From: Climacteris rufus
Taxonomy: Eukaryota; Chordata; Aves; Passeriformes; Climacteridae
Direction of reading: 5' to 3'
DNA length: 64,000 nt
NCBI GenBank assembly: GCA_013398175.1
Contig: VZRZ01007702.1
Span: 1-64,000 of the forward strand
Shown: positions 60,562 through 64,000 of the stretch, in pieces
Layout of the letters: every line of letters starts with the position of its first letter
How positions within the stretch are numbered: position 1 is the stretch's first letter
Notes under the pieces: generated by a model
Seen by the model: the letters and a program-made list of their open reading frames with translations, nothing else
Databases searched by the model: none
Told to the model about the DNA's origin: nothing
Made by a program: the position numbers and the translations under genes

Positions 60562-61123
60562 TGTCCTGGGTATAACCAAAGTATTTATTCTACCACCATC
60601 CACATCACTTCTTGATAAACTGGTTAAGGATGGGTCATTCACAGTAGCTGAGTACACACCTGGTAACCCTCAGGCTAGAAGCTGAGAGGAGGCAAACCAT
60701 GTGAGGTGGGGTATTGTTTCTTATCTCAATCATGGTAACTTCCCCTGGGAATATCCTATGACTCACAGGATTACATCATCCATATTGTGGAACTCCCTAC
60801 CCAGGGGAAAGTACCACCTGGGAACCACGAAATATAAGGTGAACCGTTTTGGATACCGGACACTACCACCGCTACTGGACTCTGAGCAGAGAATGTGAGC
60901 TCCCACATGAGGACCAGACCACTCTTGACAAGACTGCAGACATCCCAACTGGATCACAACCACTGCCAGGTTGAATCGTGACTCTGTCAGTTTAAGCCAG
61001 TGTTTCTGTATTACTGCATTTATTGTAACCTTTCTATTAAATTGTAACTCTGACCTAAAATCTCTCTCTCTCAAAGTTTCTTGGGATTCATTTCCCCTGC
61101 TGGTTTATGTTCAAACCAGCACA
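60562..61123 (+). repeat. Solo LTR, family D, 562 bp
   Basis: Starts TGTCCTGGGTATAACC and ends AAACCAGCACA. Flanks ctagg (60557-60561) and gtagg (61124-61128) match at 4 of 5. It is the uninterrupted sister of 30269-31588. Confidence 0.87.
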
Positions 61124-62085
61124 GTAGGTATGCTGGTTGTTCCCACAGAAAACGACAAATGGGAATGGACAGAACCACTCATGTAAGTGATTCAGTTTTC
61201 CTAATTTTTACAGTCTCTTTTCACAGGTTGTGAAGCTTGGGAAGGCTGCAGCAGCTGCAACAATTGAGCCAAAAATTCAATTAGAGACAGTCTTGTCTGA
61301 AGCTGCCTGAGGTTTCTTAATTTTTTTGTATCTTTATTTATTTACTAGAACTACAGTGGAGAGGACAAGCTGTTATTATTAGAAGAATAAACAAAACCTT
61401 TTTTCCCTCTTTTTTACGTTATTATTTTCCGTATATGAGGAAACTGAAAGTGAAAAATACAAAATAACATACCACCAGAGCCAAAAGCTAAGTTCCCCTT
61501 ATCCCTCTTTTTTTCCCAGACAAAAGATAATTCTATGGGAAATACATTCAGCAGGAATGAAAATGCCTCCAATCAAAATGAAAATAAAGATGCAAAGAAA
61601 ATGGTCCAGAATAACTTGAAAAAGAACACCTATAGACAATACTGCTTGTGGCAAGGTTAGCTGGTCTTTGGAACTACCTCTAATATGAAATATCATTAAA
61701 TTTTTGTGTGTCAAGAATGATCTGGTAGAAATGAATGGGCTCATAATTTCAACTTTACATAGAAATTAATACTGTAATTGTAAATACTTGTATCAATAAT
61801 GTTTTTAAAATTTTTAATGAGAAATATACTCGAAAATTTATTAGAAAATTATATCCGAATGAGGGATTTACAGAAAATTGTAGAGATTTATAGAGTGTTT
61901 TACTATGTTTTTAAGCAAAAGATCCTGGTGTAACACCTGTGTCATAACAAACAAATCTTCCAAACTCCCCTTCTGCCCTTTGCAATAGCTGAATGAAAAG
62001 TTAAGGTTAAATGAAAAATCATGGATGGGCTTAATAAGCAGAATTTATTCTTTTTTATTACTGTATTTAGGCATTTCCCGTTTCG
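61124..62085. other. AT-rich non-coding DNA, no gene seen
   Basis: Nothing recognised. Confidence 0.55.
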
Positions 62086-62620
62086 TGGCAGTGCTGTATC
62101 CAGCTCTGGAGCCCCCAACACAGAAAGGACATCGACCTGTTGGAGTCATGCAGATGATGAGAGGCCTGGAGCACTTCTCCTATGAGGAAAGGCTGAGAGA
62201 GTTGGGGTTGTTCAAACTGAAGAAAAGAAGGCTCCAGGGAGATCTTATTGTTGCTTTCCAGTACCTTAAGGGGGCCTATAAGTAAGATGGGAACAAAATT
62301 TTTAGCAGGGCCTGTTGTGATAGGACAAGAAGTGATTGCTTTAAACAGAAGGAGAGTAAATTTGGATCAGATGCAAGGAAGAAATTTTCTACAATGAGGA
62401 TGGTGAAACACTTGGAACCAGTTGCTCAGAGAGGTGGTAAGTGTTCCATCCCTGGCAACATTGAAGGTCGGGTTGAACAGGGACCCTGAGGAACCTGACT
62501 GGGCAGCAAATGTCCCTGCTCATTGCAGAGGCATTGGCTTAGATGGCCTTTGAAAGGTCCCTTTCAACTTCAAAGGTATGAAAGGTTCCCTTTCAAACTA
62601 TTCCATGACTGTAATATATG
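62086..62620 (+). mobile_element. CR1 LINE 3' fragment, plus strand
   Basis: CR1 text in order: 'gtatccagctctggagcccc', 'aggctgagagagttggggtt', 'aagaaggctccagggagat', 'gcttagatggcctttgaaag' and 'aactattccatgact'. The 86-codon open frame at 62025-62285 includes CR1 3'-region sequence and is not a gene. Confidence 0.9.
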
Positions 62621-64000
62621 CTTAAATCCAATATATAAATAAATTGATAAGAGCTGACTAATTTTTGTTTTTTTTATTTTCGTTTCCAGTCTTTCAATGG
62701 AATGAAAATGAAGTGAGTCAAAAACTCTTTTAACAGTGTTTTGTTTGTAATAAGTGGATTTTAGTAAACCTACAGGTATACAGGCCATGTTTCATTCTAA
62801 AGAGAACAAATCCAAGAGCAGTGTAGAAATTTGACTTTCGACAACACTGTAAATCAGGTACAGACTGTGTAACTTTTCAAAATATGCATAGAAGGAGTCC
62901 TAATGCATAGATCTTTCCAAGCTGCATCCCGCACCTTCCAGAACCTCATGCCAAGACCATATATAGAATTGAGATTGCCAAGATCATGATTTTAGTTCTT
63001 ACGTCTAAAGCAATCAAAGTCCTCTCTCATATCTCACATCACAGCCCACATGCATGTCTTGCTATGGTCAGATGCACTATCTAAAATTAGAAAGTCTACT
63101 TCATTTCACTTCTGGAATGCCTTGTAATTAGGAACTTTCAATTAAAAAAGGTTAATGAATGTCCAATAAGAAAGTTTTTGCCTTGAGACTGATGAATGTG
63201 TGAGCACTGAAGATACTGTAAAAGTTTTTTCTTGATTTTCTTTTTAAGGGCGTAAGTGATGAGGTTGTTTAATACACTGTTTGCCTCATCATGTCTGCAT
63301 TTGTCTTTTGTATATCACAGTATTTCATAATTATTTAATATTTTTAAAGATTTTTTCTTTTATTCTTAGATCTGAGTAGTACTTCCTTGGCATTTCAATC
63401 TAAAGGATTATTTCTTAAAATTCGGGCAATGTAAAAGCTTCCACAGTGCAGTGTAGTATCAGATATCATATGAGGATTTCAGAAACAAGTACTGTATATA
63501 TAATGAATAATCCAGACTTCTGGCTGAGTCTTAAGAAGGTAGTCAGTACATGAATTCAAGGTGATCCTGCATCATTTCCTTGATACTGAAGGACACTGGT
63601 TTTATTTGATATTAATGGATGCAACAGTTGTAATGTTCACTGAGAAGACTAAAATGTTAATGCAATAGCATGACAAAGAAAGCCACAGTATAAACTGTGA
63701 AAAATATTTCTGCAATGTGAACTTATTCCTTTCATAAAGCCCTCTATCAGAAAGTAGATACTGGTTTCTGCACCAGATTAGCAGGGATCCATATTCCACA
63801 CAAACTAATTTATATATTTCACCTTAATTGGCATACATTCAACAGAGATAGAGGGTGCCTTTCTGGAAATGGTTGGTAGTCTCATATTAAATGACCTTCA
63901 ATCTCAGACAGAGGTTCTGTAAATATGATGTGAATTTATTATGGTCTTCAGCATTTATTCAGAGAGACATAGTGAACAACAAAGTCAAAAGAAATAAGGC
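62621..64000. other. AT-rich non-coding DNA, no gene seen
   Basis: Nothing recognised up to the window end. Confidence 0.55.

Noticed and set aside
1..64000. CRISPR arrays, operons, bacterial ribosome binding sites, prophage
   Set aside because: The sequence is vertebrate nuclear DNA with LINEs and LTRs; the only tandem array (31823-32195) has no spacer structure.
1..64000. tRNA, rRNA or small RNA genes
   Set aside because: No cloverleaf-like conserved boxes were noticed by eye; a covariance-model scan would be needed to exclude them.

Overview
The window looks like nuclear DNA of a bird, most likely a songbird. The evidence is AT-rich non-coding sequence, several 5'-truncated CR1 LINE copies with the characteristic 'cagaatcatagaatgg'-type 3' ends, and many long terminal repeats (LTRs) of endogenous retroviruses. 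I found no host protein-coding gene I can defend. The window is best read as intergenic or deep intronic DNA. The only host-like transcript signal is a candidate terminal exon near 55.3-55.7 kb.

The main object is one endogenous retrovirus at about 12221-20262, plus strand. It has two LTRs of about 715 bp, a TGGCGCCC-type (tRNA-Lys-like) primer binding site, a polypurine tract, and remnants in the order gag, pro, pol, env. The architecture is betaretrovirus/ERVK-like: a myristoylation-type matrix N-terminus, a dUTPase-like segment joined to the protease, successive -1 frame changes, and a GGATTTT-type site at the pro-pol overlap. It is dead: stops and frameshifts interrupt gag and pol, one RT motif has lost a catalytic aspartate, env is reduced to a leader and a membrane-anchor stub, and a foreign solo LTR sits in gag.

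Around it are many solo LTRs from at least eight families, often with clean target-site duplications (TSDs): four copies of a ~0.9-1.0 kb family (2.3, 26.9, 33.2, 40.3 kb; three with perfect 5-bp TSDs), two of a ~1.1 kb family (8.5, 42.7 kb), two of a ~0.39 kb family (14.0 inside gag; 26.1 kb inside a CR1), two of a ~0.6 kb family (30.3 kb, itself holding a nested LTR at 30.65 kb; 60.6 kb), two of a 307-bp family (53.6, 57.9 kb; 4-bp TSDs), and single copies at 36.96, 44.2 (both with perfect 6-bp TSDs), 52.4 and 59.0 kb. The nesting gives relative ages: CR1 is older than the LTRs inserted in it, and the provirus is older than the LTR inside its gag.

Other structure: an apparently perfect 125-bp tandem triplication at 31.8-32.2 kb, a (TTTC)n microsatellite at 45.2 kb, AT-rich simple repeats at 8.6 and 39.4 kb, and three assembly gaps (14437-14537, 26957-27551, 40444-40746), two of them in the same GC-rich part of one LTR family. 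I did not find a convincing new biological system. The points most worth checking are the dUTPase-protease arrangement, the pro-pol slip site, the triplication and the candidate exon.
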